Notes: a model not told the origin generated them from the sequence alone. DNA of 64,000 nucleotides from Burkholderia anthina (GCF_902498995.1 NZ_CABVLY010000010.1:124001-188000); one strand, 5' to 3'. Shown: positions 36,084-45,120, numbered from the stretch's first letter. Made by a program: numbers and translations.

Positions 36084-36578
36084 GTGCCACGCGCCCTGTT
36101 CCGTATCGCGCCGCTGCGCGCCACGCTGCTGTTGTTCGCCGCCGTCCTCATGCTCGGCGGTTGCGCGGGGCTCACGCGCGAGCCCGTGAACGTGACCGTC
36201 GTCGGGCTCGACCCGCTCGTCGGGCAGGGTCTCGAGATGCGGTTCAGCCTGAAGCTGCGCGTGCAGAACCCGAACGACGCGCCGATCGAATACGACGGCA
36301 TCGCGGTCGCGCTCGATCTGAACGGCACGCCGTTCGCGAGCGGGGTCAGCGACCGGACGGGCAGCGTGCCGCGCTTCGGCGAAGCCGTGATCGACGTGCC
36401 CGTCTCGGTATCGGCTTTCGCCGCCGCGCGGCAGGCGTGGAATCTCCCCGGCGCGGCCGCGAACGGCGAGTTGCCGTATGCGCTGCGCGGCCGGCTCGCC
36501 GGCGGCGTGCTCGGCACCGTGCACTTCAACGACGCCGGTACGTTGCGCATGCCGGCGACGCCGGGATGGGGCCGGTAG
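36084..36578 (+). CDS. LEA14/WHy-domain lipoprotein
   Basis: This 164-residue predicted lipoprotein has a leader of basic residues plus LLLFAAVLMLGGC, with acylated Cys near residue 26. The mature part is a LEA14-type immunoglobulin-like domain (WHy/LEA_2), with FSLKLRVQNPNDAPIEYDGIA in two adjoining pieces as the family signature. A strong GAGGAGG at 36071-36077 lies 6 bp before GTG 36084, so that start is preferred over ATG 36048 or 36018, which would add a poor basic extension. Such proteins are linked to desiccation or stress protection, but the bacterial function is not established. Confidence 0.82.
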   Translation: MPRALFRIAPLRATLLLFAAVLMLGGCAGLTREPVNVTVVGLDPLVGQGLEMRFSLKLRVQNPNDAPIEYDGIAVALDLNGTPFASGVSDRTGSVPRFGEAVIDVPVSVSAFAAARQAWNLPGAAANGELPYALRGRLAGGVLGTVHFNDAGTLRMPATPGWGR

Positions 36579-36763
36579 ACGGCCCGCGCGCCGCGGCGCG
36601 ATACCGGTGCGCTACCGGACGCGGGGCCGGACGAAGCGGCGCAATCGCGGCGCCGTTTGATCATTCCTGACGATCGAATTTCGTGAGCCTGACGTTTTGC
36701 GCTGCAATCGCGTTTAGACTGCCTTGGTCCGGAGGGCCGGACGACTTTTCCGAGAGGAGCACC

Positions 36764-37096
36764 ATGGCAGCGAAATTCGTTATCAAGAAAGCGAGCGACG
36801 GGCAGTTCCTGTTCCACCTGAAGGCCGCCAACGGCGAGATCATTTTGCGCAGCGAGCTGTACAAGACCAAGGCGTCGGCGGAAAACGGCGTCGCGTCGGT
36901 GCGCAAGAACGCGCCGGACGACGCGCGCTACGAGCGCAAGACCGCGAGCAACGGTCAGTTCATGTTCAACCTGAAGGCCGGCAATCACGAGATCATCGGC
37001 ACGAGCGAGCTGTACAAGGCCGAAGCGGGCCGCGAGAACGGCATCGCGTCGGTGAAGCAGAACGCGCCGGACGCGGCGCTCGACGACCAGAGCTGA
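36764..37096 (+). CDS. YegP-like DUF1508 protein
   Basis: This 110-residue cytoplasmic protein is built of two tandem DUF1508 units. Each has the pattern F..K.ASDGQF.F.LKA.N.EII..SELY..K...ENGI.SV..NAPD (about 4-52 and 55-103). GAGAGGAG lies directly upstream of ATG 36764. YegP-type proteins are small and abundant, of unknown molecular role. It stands alone, with a hairpin after the gene. Confidence 0.92.
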   Translation: MAAKFVIKKASDGQFLFHLKAANGEIILRSELYKTKASAENGVASVRKNAPDDARYERKTASNGQFMFNLKAGNHEIIGTSELYKAEAGRENGIASVKQNAPDAALDDQS

Positions 37097-37112
37097 CATG
37101 CCGCGAGCCTCG

Positions 37113-37132
37113 GCGGGGGCGGTTGCCCCCGC
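37113..37132 (+). terminator. Hairpin after the YegP-like gene
   Basis: An 8-bp stem, GCGGGGGC / GCCCCCGC, closes a GGTT tetraloop 16 bp after the stop codon, followed by TTTG. The T-run is short, so termination efficiency is uncertain. Confidence 0.5.
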
Positions 37133-37218
37133 TTTGCCGCGCGGGCAAAGCGCGGTATGGTGTGGTCCGCGCGGCGCCATCCCGCCGCCTGTCTGAAGCC
37201 AACCGTAGCCGAGCTCGC

Positions 37219-38352
37219 GTGACCGATTTTCCTGTTTTTCACTGGACCGACGCCGACGGCGCCGAACATGCCGTGCGCTGGCGCTCCGAAGCCGGCGTGC
37301 AGCCGCCCAGGCGCGCAGTGCCCGCCGACGACCGCGTGACCGCCGATGCGGCGTACCGCCTCGCATGCGAGGGCACCGCGCTCGTCTGGCAGGGCGACTT
37401 CCAGAATGCGCGCCAGCTCGTGCAGGCGATGGCGCGTCGCGTCGAACGCAAGCCGAAGAAGGCGAAGGCCGCGGCCGGCGTCGACGCCTTCAATCTGCAC
37501 CGTCTCGCGCAATCGCAGCGCGCTCGCACGCTCGGGATGCTGCTGATCTCGCTCGACGCCGATTACACGATTGCGTTGCGCCGCGCGCCCGACGTACGCG
37601 CCGCGTGCGAGGAAGCATACGGGCCGGGCGGTGCGCCGTCGGTCGTGTCGCTGCGCGAGCTGCTCGGCCTCGTCGGCGCGCACGAGTGGCGCAAGAAGGG
37701 CGTGCCGATTCCGGCGCTCGGCGGCGCGCCGATCCATCCGCATTACGGCGTGTTCTCGCCGGTGCGCGGTGAATACGTCGAACTGGTCGCGCGCACGCCG
37801 CTGCCGGCGACGTCGCTCGCGTTCGACATCGGTACGGGCACCGGCGTGCTCGCGGCCGTGCTTGCATCGCGCGGCGTCGAGCGCATCGTCGCGACCGACC
37901 AGGATCCGCGCGCGCTCGCATGCGCGAGAGAAAACGTCGCGCGGCTCGGCCATGCCGATCGCGTCGAGGTGATCGAAGCCGACCTGTTTCCGGCCGGCCG
38001 CGCGCCGCTCGTCGTCTGTAACCCGCCGTGGGTGCCGGCCCGTCCGAGCGCACCGATCGAATACGCGGTCTACGACCCCGACAGCCGGATGCTGCGCGGT
38101 TTCCTCGCGGGGCTTGCCGGCCACCTCGACCCGGGCGGCGAAGGCTGGCTGATCCTGTCCGATTTTGCCGAGCATCTCGGCCTGCGGTCGCGCGACACGC
38201 TGCTGCAATGGATCGACGAAGCCGGCCTCGTCGTGCTCGGCCGCGAAGACATCCGCCCCGCGCACCCGAAGGCGGCCGACGCGGACGATCCGCTGCACGC
38301 GGCGCGCCGCGCCGAGGTCACGTCGCTCTGGCGACTCGGCGCGCGGGCCTGA
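37219..38352 (+). CDS. Class I SAM-dependent methyltransferase (PrmC/HemK-like fold)
   Basis: This 377-residue protein has an N-terminal helical domain and a Rossmann-type methyltransferase domain. Motif I is FDIGTGTGVLAAVLA near residue 200, acidic motif II is ATDQDPRAL, and motif IV is VVCNPPWVP. The NPPW motif places it with enzymes that methylate an amide or exocyclic amine (N5-glutamine or N6-adenine types). GTG 37219 is chosen because the upstream frame belongs to the YegP region. The target is not known. A second methyltransferase follows after 89 bp. Confidence 0.85.
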   Translation: MTDFPVFHWTDADGAEHAVRWRSEAGVQPPRRAVPADDRVTADAAYRLACEGTALVWQGDFQNARQLVQAMARRVERKPKKAKAAAGVDAFNLHRLAQSQRARTLGMLLISLDADYTIALRRAPDVRAACEEAYGPGGAPSVVSLRELLGLVGAHEWRKKGVPIPALGGAPIHPHYGVFSPVRGEYVELVARTPLPATSLAFDIGTGTGVLAAVLASRGVERIVATDQDPRALACARENVARLGHADRVEVIEADLFPAGRAPLVVCNPPWVPARPSAPIEYAVYDPDSRMLRGFLAGLAGHLDPGGEGWLILSDFAEHLGLRSRDTLLQWIDEAGLVVLGREDIRPAHPKAADADDPLHAARRAEVTSLWRLGARA

Positions 38353-38441
38353 TCGCGCATTTTCGGTAAACTATCGCCATTCCTCACGAATTCCCGCCGC
38401 CGGGCCGTGGTCGACCGACCGCCGCCCGGCGCCGCCTCACG

Positions 38442-39332
38442 ATGTCGAACAAGACCTACGAAATCCGTCCGGAGCAGTCCGTCGAGCTGCTGAAGGAACT
38501 GCACATCCTGACCCGCGACGGCAAGCTGAACCAGGACAGCCGCCGCAAGCTGAAGCAGGTCTATCACCTGTTCCAGTTCATCGAGCCGCTGCTCGCGAGC
38601 GTGCAGGCCGACAAGGGCAGCGTGACGCTCGTCGATCACGGCGCCGGCAAGTCGTATCTCGGCTTCATCCTGTACGACCTGTTCTTCAAGCAGCAGCCGG
38701 GGCACGGCACGCCGGCGTTCGCGTCGCACGTGTACGGGATCGAGACGCGCGAAGCGCTCGTCACGCGTTCCGCCGAACTCGCCGCCCGGCTCGGGTTCGG
38801 CGGCATGTCGTTCCTGAACCTGTCGGTCGCCGATTCGATCACGTCGCCGAAGCTGCCCGAAACGGTCGATGTCGTCACCGCGCTGCATGCGTGCGACACC
38901 GCGACCGACGACGCGATCCGCTTCGCGCTCGCGAAACGCGCGCAGCACATCGTGCTGGTGCCGTGCTGCCAGGCGGAAGTCGCCGGCGTACTGCGCAGGA
39001 ACAAGGGCAAGTCGCTCGCGAACGCGCTGACGGAAGTGTGGCGGCATCCGCTGCACACGCGCGAATTCGGCAGCCAGATCACCAACGTGCTGCGCTGCCT
39101 GCAGCTCGAGGCGCACGGCTATCAGGTCGGCGTGACCGAGCTGGTCGGCTGGGAGCATTCGATGAAGAACGAGCTGATCATCGCGCAGTACAAGAACCTG
39201 CCGCGCCGCAAGCCCGGCGAGCGGCTGAACGAGATCCTCGGGATGTTCGGGCTGGCCGAACTGAACGAGCGCTTCTTCGCGTCGGCACCTGCCGCCGAGG
39301 CCGGCGCGGCCGTCGAGCCGGCCGCGGACTGA
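38442..39332 (+). CDS. SAM-dependent methyltransferase (Methyltransf_32-like)
   Basis: This 296-residue protein has a conserved N-terminal helical region and a SAM-binding core with motif I VTLVDHGAGKSYLGFILYD and a later ALHACDTATDDAIRFAL. That block, with VPCCQAEVA, is typical of the family whose eukaryotic members include METTL25-type proteins and whose bacterial members are uncharacterised. The C-terminal tail is Ala/Glu-rich. It is downstream of another methyltransferase and may be cotranscribed. The substrate is unknown. Confidence 0.85.
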   Translation: MSNKTYEIRPEQSVELLKELHILTRDGKLNQDSRRKLKQVYHLFQFIEPLLASVQADKGSVTLVDHGAGKSYLGFILYDLFFKQQPGHGTPAFASHVYGIETREALVTRSAELAARLGFGGMSFLNLSVADSITSPKLPETVDVVTALHACDTATDDAIRFALAKRAQHIVLVPCCQAEVAGVLRRNKGKSLANALTEVWRHPLHTREFGSQITNVLRCLQLEAHGYQVGVTELVGWEHSMKNELIIAQYKNLPRRKPGERLNEILGMFGLAELNERFFASAPAAEAGAAVEPAAD

Positions 39333-39387
39333 CTCGAGCCGGCGCGCGGCACGTCCGCCGCGCACGCGCCGGCCTTCGCGCGCCGTG

Positions 39388-39960
39388 TCAGACGTCGTCG
39401 CCCGGCCGGCGCATCCATTCCCGCCAGCCGTCGTGACCGAGGCGGCGCAGCGTTTCCTGGTTTTTCTCGTAGATCGCGGACGCGTCCGGAAACGCGTCGA
39501 CCGCGCGCGCGATGCTGTCCTCGCGCAGCAGATGCAGGATCGGGTACGGCGCGCGGTTCGTGTAGTTCTCGATGTCGTCCGGTTCGCTGCCTTCGAACCG
39601 GTACTCGGGGTGGAAGCTCGCGATCTGCAGCACGCCGTCGAGCCGCAGTTGCCGCACCAGCCGGTCGGCGAAGAACAGCGCATCGTTGTAGTCGACGAAA
39701 TCCGCGAACGCGCGCGGATAGATCACGAGCGTCGTGTCGACCTGCTGCGGATCCGCTGCTTCGAGCGCGCGCAGTTCGGTTTCGAGGTCGGCCAGGGCGT
39801 CCTCGAGCGTCGTTGCTTCGCTGATCGCATAGCGCACCTGCTCCTTCACGTAGACGCTTTTCGCGAATGGACACAGATTGAGCCCGATCACCGCGCGTGC
39901 GAGCCAGTGCCGCGTGGCGGCGAGGATGTCGTCGTGCGAGTCGGGGCGGGTATCGGTCAT
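39388..39960 (-). CDS. DUF1415 family protein
   Basis: This 190-residue cytoplasmic protein has the DUF1415 signature: ATRHWLARAVIGLNLCPFA near the N-terminus with a conserved Cys, the segment TLVIYPRAFADFVDYNDAL, and the histidine-containing ASFHPEYRFEG followed by NRAPYPILHLLRE. ATG 39960 gives the family N-terminus. The frame extends 51 bp upstream without support. Function is unknown; the conserved Cys and His suggest a possible catalytic or metal site. Confidence 0.9.
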   Translation of the reverse strand: MTDTRPDSHDDILAATRHWLARAVIGLNLCPFAKSVYVKEQVRYAISEATTLEDALADLETELRALEAADPQQVDTTLVIYPRAFADFVDYNDALFFADRLVRQLRLDGVLQIASFHPEYRFEGSEPDDIENYTNRAPYPILHLLREDSIARAVDAFPDASAIYEKNQETLRRLGHDGWREWMRRPGDDV

Positions 39961-40036
39961 GGCGAAGGCAGCGGGGCAGAGAAGCGGCGAGGGCCGCATT
40001 GTAGCGGGCACGCCGGGCCCGGGCGTGCGCCGTCCG

Positions 40037-40660
40037 TCACGCGCACGCGGCTTCGATCAGCTGCGTGACCAGCGCGGGCGCGATGCCGATCGGCGTTTCG
40101 CCGCGCCGGTAGGTCTGGCTGGCGGCGTAGATGCCTTCGATCACGAGCGCGAGCGCGTCGGCCAGCGCCTTCGGCTGCCGCGCGCCGGCGTCTTCGCAGA
40201 GCGCGACGAGCCGCCTCATCAACTGTTCCTTGTTCTGCGCGACGCGCTCGCGCGCCGGATGCGACGTGTCCGGAAATTCGGTCGCGACGTTGACGAACGG
40301 GCAGCCGCGATAGTCCTTCTGCGTCGCGCGCTCGGCGAGGTCGACGAAATACTGGATCAACTGCGCCTTCGGCTGGTCCGGATGCTTCGCGACGCTCGAA
40401 TCGAGACGCTCGAAGAAGCACGCGTCCATCCGCTCCAGATACGCGAGGATCAGCTCGTCCTTCGACGAGAACTGCCGGTACAGGCTCATCTTGTTGACGC
40501 CCGCGAGCTCCACGACCGCCTCGACGCCGACCGCGCGCACGCCTTCCTTGTAAAACAGCTCCTCGGCGGCGCGCAGCAGGTGTTCCTGCGCGGTGGCGGC
40601 GGCAATCGGCCGGCGCGTGCGGCGTGCCGGCGGCTTGTTGGCGGCCTCGATGCCCGACAT
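40037..40660 (-). CDS. TetR-family transcriptional repressor
   Basis: This 207-residue TetR-type repressor has the N-terminal helix-turn-helix at about 26-72 (AAEELFYKEGVRAVGVEAVV, then NKMSLYRQFSSKDEL) and a helical ligand-binding domain with a central CPFVNVATEF. It is divergent from an MFS transporter, and the gap carries two matching 16-bp palindromes, one inside a strong promoter. This is a typical repressor-efflux pair, with derepression by a transported compound. The inducer cannot be predicted. Confidence 0.93.
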   Translation of the reverse strand: MSGIEAANKPPARRTRRPIAAATAQEHLLRAAEELFYKEGVRAVGVEAVVELAGVNKMSLYRQFSSKDELILAYLERMDACFFERLDSSVAKHPDQPKAQLIQYFVDLAERATQKDYRGCPFVNVATEFPDTSHPARERVAQNKEQLMRRLVALCEDAGARQPKALADALALVIEGIYAASQTYRRGETPIGIAPALVTQLIEAACA

Positions 40661-40688
40661 GATGACCCTCGACAGCGTGATGAATTGC

Positions 40689-40717
40689 TTGACATGTTAC
40701 CGACTGGTAACTACGAT
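40689..40717 (+). promoter_or_regulatory. Sigma-70 promoter of the MFS transporter
   Basis: TTGACA (40689-40694, consensus) and TACGAT (40712-40717) have 17-bp spacing. The spacer is almost entirely occupied by the first TetR palindrome, so repressor binding would block RNA polymerase. Confidence 0.75.
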
Positions 40718-40745
40718 CGCAACACACTTGTGACCGAGCGGTAAC
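40696..40745. promoter_or_regulatory. Two TetR operators
   Basis: Site 1 is GTTACC-GACT-GGTAAC (40696-40711), a perfect 6-bp inverted repeat. Site 2 is GTGACC-GAGC-GGTAAC (40730-40745), with one mismatch in an arm. The sites are 34 bp apart start to start. They lie between the divergent TetR and MFS genes. Confidence 0.8.
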
Positions 40746-40878
40746 AATGCCGCCCGGTTCGACAGACAAATGCCAGGTGTCGGCCCCAGGTCAGCCGATG
40801 CAGCGTGCGGCGGAGGTGGCCTGGTGAAGGGGTGGGCCGGTGCATGCGCACCGGGCGCGCCAACTGGAGAAAGAGAGC

Positions 40879-42162
40879 ATGAACTGGGCAGTGACACGAA
40901 TCAGAGGGCGTTTCCACTATGGATGGCTCGCGGCGGCGGTGGTTTTCCTGATCCTGCTGGCGGCGGCCGGCACACGCGCGACGCCGAGCGTGCTGATGGT
41001 GCCGCTCGAGCGGGAGCTCGGCTGGAGCCGCGCGACGATCTCGCTGGCGATTTCCGTGAACATCGCGCTGTACGGCCTGACGGGCCCGTTCGCGGCCGCG
41101 GCGATGCAGCGCTTCGGGTTGCGTCCGACGATCCTGACCGCGCTGGTGACGATGAGCGCGGGCGTCGCGCTGTCGTCGCTGATGACGCAGAGCTGGCAGA
41201 TGGTGCTGATCTGGGGCCTGATGGTCGGCTGCTCGACGGGTGTGGTCGCGCTGACGCTGTCCGCGACCTTCGTCACGCGCTGGTTCCATGCGCGGCGCGG
41301 CCTCGTGATGGGGGTTCTGACCGCGAGCACGGCCACCGGCCAGCTCGTGTTCCTGCCGATGCTCGCGGCGATCGCGCAGCACCACGGCTGGCGGCCGGTC
41401 GTGCTGGTTGTCGCCGTGGCGGCCGCGATCGTGATTCCGCTGGTCGCGTTCCTGCTGCCCGAGCGGCCGGCCGACGTGCAGCTGCGCCCGTACGGCGAGC
41501 CGGCCGATGCGCCGCCCGCACCCGATGCAACGAAGGAAAACCCGCTGGCGGTCGCGTTCCGCACGCTGCTGACGGCAAGCCGCTCGCGCGATTTCTGGCT
41601 GCTGTTCTTCAGCTTCTTCATCTGCGGCGCGAGCACCAACGGCTATGTCGGCACGCACCTGATCGCGATGTGCAGCGACTACGGGATGACCGAAGTGCAG
41701 GGCGCATCGCTGCTGGCCGCAATGGGCGTGTTCGACCTGTTCGGCACGACGCTGTCGGGCTGGCTGTCCGACCGCTACGACAACCGCGTGCTGCTGTTCT
41801 GGTACTACGGGCTGCGCGGGTTGTCGCTGATCTACCTGCCGCACGCGTTCGGCATCGATTTCTTCGGGCTGCCGCTGTTCGCGATGTTCTACGGGCTCGA
41901 CTGGATCGCGACCGTGCCGCCGACCGTGCGGCTCGCCACCGACGTGTTCGGCAAGGCTGCCGCGCCGGTCGTGTTCGGCTGGATCGTCGCCGGCCACCAG
42001 CTCGGCGCGGCGTTCGCGGCGCTCGGCGCGGGGCTGCTGCGCGCGAGCCTCGGCACCTATACGGTCGCGTCGATGATCTCGGGCGGGCTGTGCATCGTCG
42101 GCGCGCTGATCGTGCTGCGAATCAATCGCGGTCCGTCCCGCGCGGCTGCGCAGGCCGCCTGA
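40879..42162 (+). CDS. MFS transporter
   Basis: This 427-residue major facilitator protein has twelve predicted spans and the usual central loop (about 205-235). Recognisable elements are GWLAAAVVFLILLAAAGTR as span 1 and WLSDRYDNRVLL (the DRxx-type motif of the loop after span 8). GAAAGAGAG precedes ATG 40879; the frame opens 39 bp earlier without need. The direction of transport is not shown by sequence. Control by a TetR repressor favours export or uptake of a small organic compound, perhaps an organic acid given its resemblance to OFA/oxalate-formate-type members. Confidence 0.88.
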   Translation: MNWAVTRIRGRFHYGWLAAAVVFLILLAAAGTRATPSVLMVPLERELGWSRATISLAISVNIALYGLTGPFAAAAMQRFGLRPTILTALVTMSAGVALSSLMTQSWQMVLIWGLMVGCSTGVVALTLSATFVTRWFHARRGLVMGVLTASTATGQLVFLPMLAAIAQHHGWRPVVLVVAVAAAIVIPLVAFLLPERPADVQLRPYGEPADAPPAPDATKENPLAVAFRTLLTASRSRDFWLLFFSFFICGASTNGYVGTHLIAMCSDYGMTEVQGASLLAAMGVFDLFGTTLSGWLSDRYDNRVLLFWYYGLRGLSLIYLPHAFGIDFFGLPLFAMFYGLDWIATVPPTVRLATDVFGKAAAPVVFGWIVAGHQLGAAFAALGAGLLRASLGTYTVASMISGGLCIVGALIVLRINRGPSRAAAQAA

Positions 42163-42319
42163 ACGTGACGATACGGCCGGCCGCGTGCGGGTGCGGCCGG
42201 TCAATGCAGGATCGGTGATTTGCATTGCGGGGGATCGGTGGGCGCGTGGCGGCTCAAGCGGTTATGCTTGCGGTTCGCCGGGCGTTCGCGCCCCTTCATC
42301 GATGTCAGCGAGGTACCGC

Positions 42320-42925
42320 ATGTCCGTCAAACCTGCACCCACCACCGTTTCGATCCACGACCTGATCGCGGGCCGCTGGAGTCCGCGCGCATATTCGGAC
42401 GAGCCGGTCGGCGCCGCCGATCTGCATGCGGTGCTCGAAGCCGCGCGCTGGGCGCCGTCCGCCTACAACGCGCAGCCGTGGCGCTTCATCGTATTCGATC
42501 GCACCCAGGACGAAGCCGCATTCAAGCGCGCCTTCGCGACGCTGGTGCCGTTCAACCAGGGCTGGAATGCACCGGCGCCGGTGTTGATCGCGGTGACCGC
42601 GCATACGCTCACGCCGAAGGGCGAGCCGGCGCCGACCGCGCTGTACGATGCGGGCGCGGCTGCGATGTCGCTGGTGCTGCAGGCGCACGCGCTGGGCCTC
42701 GCCGCGCACCAGATGAGCGGCTTCGACCCGAAGGCGTTCCGCGATGCGTTCGAGATTCCGGCCGATGTCGCGATTCCGGCGCTCATCTCGCTCGGCCATT
42801 ACGGCAACGTCGACAAGCTTGATCCGGTGCTGCGCGACCGCGAAAAGGCGCCGCGCACGCGTCATGTGCTCGGCGAAGTCGTCTACGCGGGTGCATGGAA
42901 GAAGGGCTTCGACGCCGCAGCCTGA
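42320..42925 (+). CDS. Nitroreductase-family FMN oxidoreductase
   Basis: This 201-residue nitroreductase has the FMN-binding N-terminal RWSPRAYSDEPV, the family block ARWAPSAYNAQPWRF, the central LYDAGAAAMSLVLQAHALGL, and LISLGHYG near the C-terminus. Such enzymes use FMN and NAD(P)H to reduce nitro-aromatics, quinones or related compounds. GAGG lies upstream of ATG 42320; the longer open frame adds a basic, unrelated extension. It stands alone on the chromosome here. Confidence 0.9.
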   Translation: MSVKPAPTTVSIHDLIAGRWSPRAYSDEPVGAADLHAVLEAARWAPSAYNAQPWRFIVFDRTQDEAAFKRAFATLVPFNQGWNAPAPVLIAVTAHTLTPKGEPAPTALYDAGAAAMSLVLQAHALGLAAHQMSGFDPKAFRDAFEIPADVAIPALISLGHYGNVDKLDPVLRDREKAPRTRHVLGEVVYAGAWKKGFDAAA

Positions 42926-43119
42926 TTCCGCGCGCGGGCGGGCCTGCATCGTGCACCCCGTCCGCGCCTGCCACGGCCGCGGGTTACCCGCGCGCGATCG
43001 CCGCGTCCGCGAGCCGGTCGCGCGGCACCGGCGGTCGTCCCCGGTTGTGATCCGGCGGGCTTCATGATAAAAAGCCCGTCCTTTCCGTTTTCGCGCCGGC
43101 CATGCTGCGGCACCTTCCC

Positions 43120-44370
43120 ATGACTTACTGCGCGATCGATTTCGGCACGTCCAATTCCGCCGTGGCGCTGCCCGACGGCGACGGCATGCGCCTCGCGCCC
43201 GTCGAGGGCGACCACCTGACGCTGCCCACCGCAATCTTCTTCAACAACGACGAGCAGACGGTCGAATACGGCCGTGCGGCGCTGGCGTCCTATATCGACG
43301 GCTTCGACGGCCGCCTGATGCGTTCGATGAAGAGCATCCTCGGGTCACCGCTCGCGGAGACGACGACCGATCTCGGCGACGGCAGCGCAATGGCGTACAC
43401 GGAGATCATCGCGCGTTTCCTGACGCACCTGAAGCGCAAGGCCGAGGCACGCGCGGGCGCGCCGATTGGCCGTGCGGTGCTCGGCCGGCCGGTGTTCTTC
43501 GTCGATGATGATCCGCGCGCCGACAGCCTCGCGCAGAATCAGCTCGAAGCGGCCGCGCAGTCGGTCGGCTTCAAGGACGTGCATTTCCAGTACGAGCCGA
43601 TCGCGGCCGCGTTCGACTACGAGTCGCGCCAGCAGGCCGAGCGGCTCGTGCTGGTGGCCGACATCGGCGGCGGTACGTCGGACTTCTCGCTGGTGCGGGT
43701 CGGCCCGGAGCGGATGGCGCGCCTCGAGCGCAAGGACGACGTGCTCGCGCACCATGGCGTGCACGTCGCGGGCACCGATTACGACCGGCGCGTCGAGCTC
43801 GCGGCGATCCTGCCCGCGTTCGGCTACCGGTCGCTCGATCCCGAAGGGCGCGAGCTGCCGAACCGGATCTACTTCGATCTGGCGACCTGGCACCTGATCA
43901 ATACGGTCTACACGCCGAAGCGGCTGGGCGAACTGAAGCTGATGAAGCACCTGTACCGTGAGGTACGGCAGTACGACCGGCTCACGCGCGTGGTCGAGCA
44001 GCGGCTCGGGCATGCGCTGATGGCGCGCGCGGAAGAAGCGAAGATCGGCGTTGCGGCGGGCGGGGAGACGATGATCGACCTGAACGACGTGGAAGAGGAT
44101 CTGCAGATCGCGTTCGATGCGGATCGCCTCGTCGAGGCGAGCGTCGACGACACCGCGCGCATCGTCGATGCCGCGCGCGAGACGGTGCGGCTCGCGGGCG
44201 TCGCGCCGCGCGACGTCGGCGCGCTGTATTTCACCGGCGGCTCGACCGGCCTCGCGTTCCTGTCGGGCGCGCTGGCGGGCGCGTTCCCGGACGCGCAGCC
44301 GGTGTTCGGCGACCGTCTCGCGAGTGTCGCGACGGGGCTCGGCATCCACGCGCAACGGCTGTTCGGCTGA
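43120..44370 (+). CDS. yegD: YegD-type Hsp70-like chaperone/ATPase
   Basis: This 416-residue protein contains the actin-like ATPase domain of Hsp70 without the substrate-binding domain, as in YegD. The phosphate-1 loop is AIDFGTSNSAVAL near the start, phosphate-2 is VADIGGGTSDFSLV near residue 200, and the adenosine motif is LYFTGGSTGLAF close to the end. The RIYFDLATWH segment is typical of YegD. ATG 43120 puts the phosphate-1 loop immediately at the N-terminus; an ATG 18 bp earlier is possible. A strong hairpin follows the gene. Confidence 0.9.
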   Translation: MTYCAIDFGTSNSAVALPDGDGMRLAPVEGDHLTLPTAIFFNNDEQTVEYGRAALASYIDGFDGRLMRSMKSILGSPLAETTTDLGDGSAMAYTEIIARFLTHLKRKAEARAGAPIGRAVLGRPVFFVDDDPRADSLAQNQLEAAAQSVGFKDVHFQYEPIAAAFDYESRQQAERLVLVADIGGGTSDFSLVRVGPERMARLERKDDVLAHHGVHVAGTDYDRRVELAAILPAFGYRSLDPEGRELPNRIYFDLATWHLINTVYTPKRLGELKLMKHLYREVRQYDRLTRVVEQRLGHALMARAEEAKIGVAAGGETMIDLNDVEEDLQIAFDADRLVEASVDDTARIVDAARETVRLAGVAPRDVGALYFTGGSTGLAFLSGALAGAFPDAQPVFGDRLASVATGLGIHAQRLFG

Positions 44371-44445
44371 GCGGGTGCAAAAATCCAACACGGCCGACGG
44401 CCGTTCGGATGATCGGCGGCACCATGATTGGCGCCACCGGAAAAC

Positions 44446-44474
44446 AAAAAGCCCCGCCGAAGCGGGGCTTTTTT
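44446..44474. terminator. Bidirectional terminator between yegD and the cold-shock gene
   Basis: The stem AAAAAGCCCCGC / GCGGGGCTTTTT closes a CGAA loop, with T-runs on both strands. It lies about 75 bp after yegD and 21 bp after the cold-shock gene, so it should stop transcription from both sides. Confidence 0.9.
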
Positions 44475-44495
44475 ACACGAAATATCGCGCCGAAC

Positions 44496-44699
44496 TTAGA
44501 CCGGACGGATGTTCGCAGCTTGCAGACCCTTCGGGCCCGTCTTCACTTCGAATTCAACCTTCTGGTTTTCTTGCAGCGTCTTGAAGCCTTCGACGCGGAT
44601 TTCCGAGAAGTGCGCGAACAGATCGTCGCCGCCGCCTTCCGGGGTGATGAAGCCGAAGCCCTTTGCGTCATTGAACCACTTGACGGTACCGGTTGCCAT
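44496..44699 (-). CDS. cspA: Cold-shock protein (CspA family)
   Basis: This 67-residue single OB-fold protein has both RNA-binding motifs, [11 protein letters not shown] (RNP1) and DLFAHFSEI (RNP2). It starts [18 protein letters not shown], the standard CspA-type N-terminus. AGGAA lies 8 bp before ATG 44699. A good promoter sits about 150 bp upstream, leaving a long 5' untranslated leader like that of cold-inducible csp genes. Whether this paralogue is cold-induced or constitutive is not shown by sequence. Confidence 0.95.
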   Translation of the reverse strand: MATGTVKWFNDAKGFGFITPEGGGDDLFAHFSEIRVEGFKTLQENQKVEFEVKTGPKGLQAANIRPV

Positions 44700-45120
44700 G
44701 TTACTTGTTCCTAAAAAAATAAAACGGGGCCGAGGCCCATGGGTGCGGAAAATCAAGGAAGGGGGTAATAGGACCAACCGGAGTACCGTTGATGGGCGAA
44801 CTACGAAAGAACCAATTCACTCGCCGCTTGAAATCCTGCAAAGCCATTTATACGGCTTATTGGATCGGCGGTCAACCGTATTTCCATACTGTCAGGGTTA
44901 TTGCGGAGCTCAGGTTTACAAAGCTTGCACGCGATGCGAATTTTTTGTAGGGGCCGAACGATTTTGCCGCCAACTTGCAGGTGCAACCGTTAAACTACGC
45001 GCCGCGTGGACCCGGTTGCCCCGATCGGATGACGGGTCCCCCCAAGAATGCGTGCGCGGTGCTGTCCGAGCCGATCCCGGACCGCGGGCCGACCATGCTT
45101 TTTGAGACACAGGAGAGGAT
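44700..45120. other. Intergenic region: cspA leader and APC permease upstream region
   Basis: These 421 bp hold the cspA promoter (44847-44875, minus strand) with about 140 bp of leader, and then about 245 bp leading to the rightward permease. A strong ribosome site (GGAGAGG) precedes the permease start. I saw no further gene. The permease promoter was not identified with confidence. Confidence 0.6.
44847..44875 (-). promoter_or_regulatory. Sigma-70 promoter of the cold-shock gene
   Basis: Read on the minus strand, TTGACC (44875-44870) and TATAAA (44852-44847) are spaced by exactly 17 bp. The expected start lies near 44840, giving a leader of about 140 nt before the cspA start codon. Confidence 0.7.

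Noticed and set aside
44801..45110. Short minus-strand frames between cspA and the APC permease
   Set aside because: They run through the cspA promoter and upstream region, with no start context or similarity.
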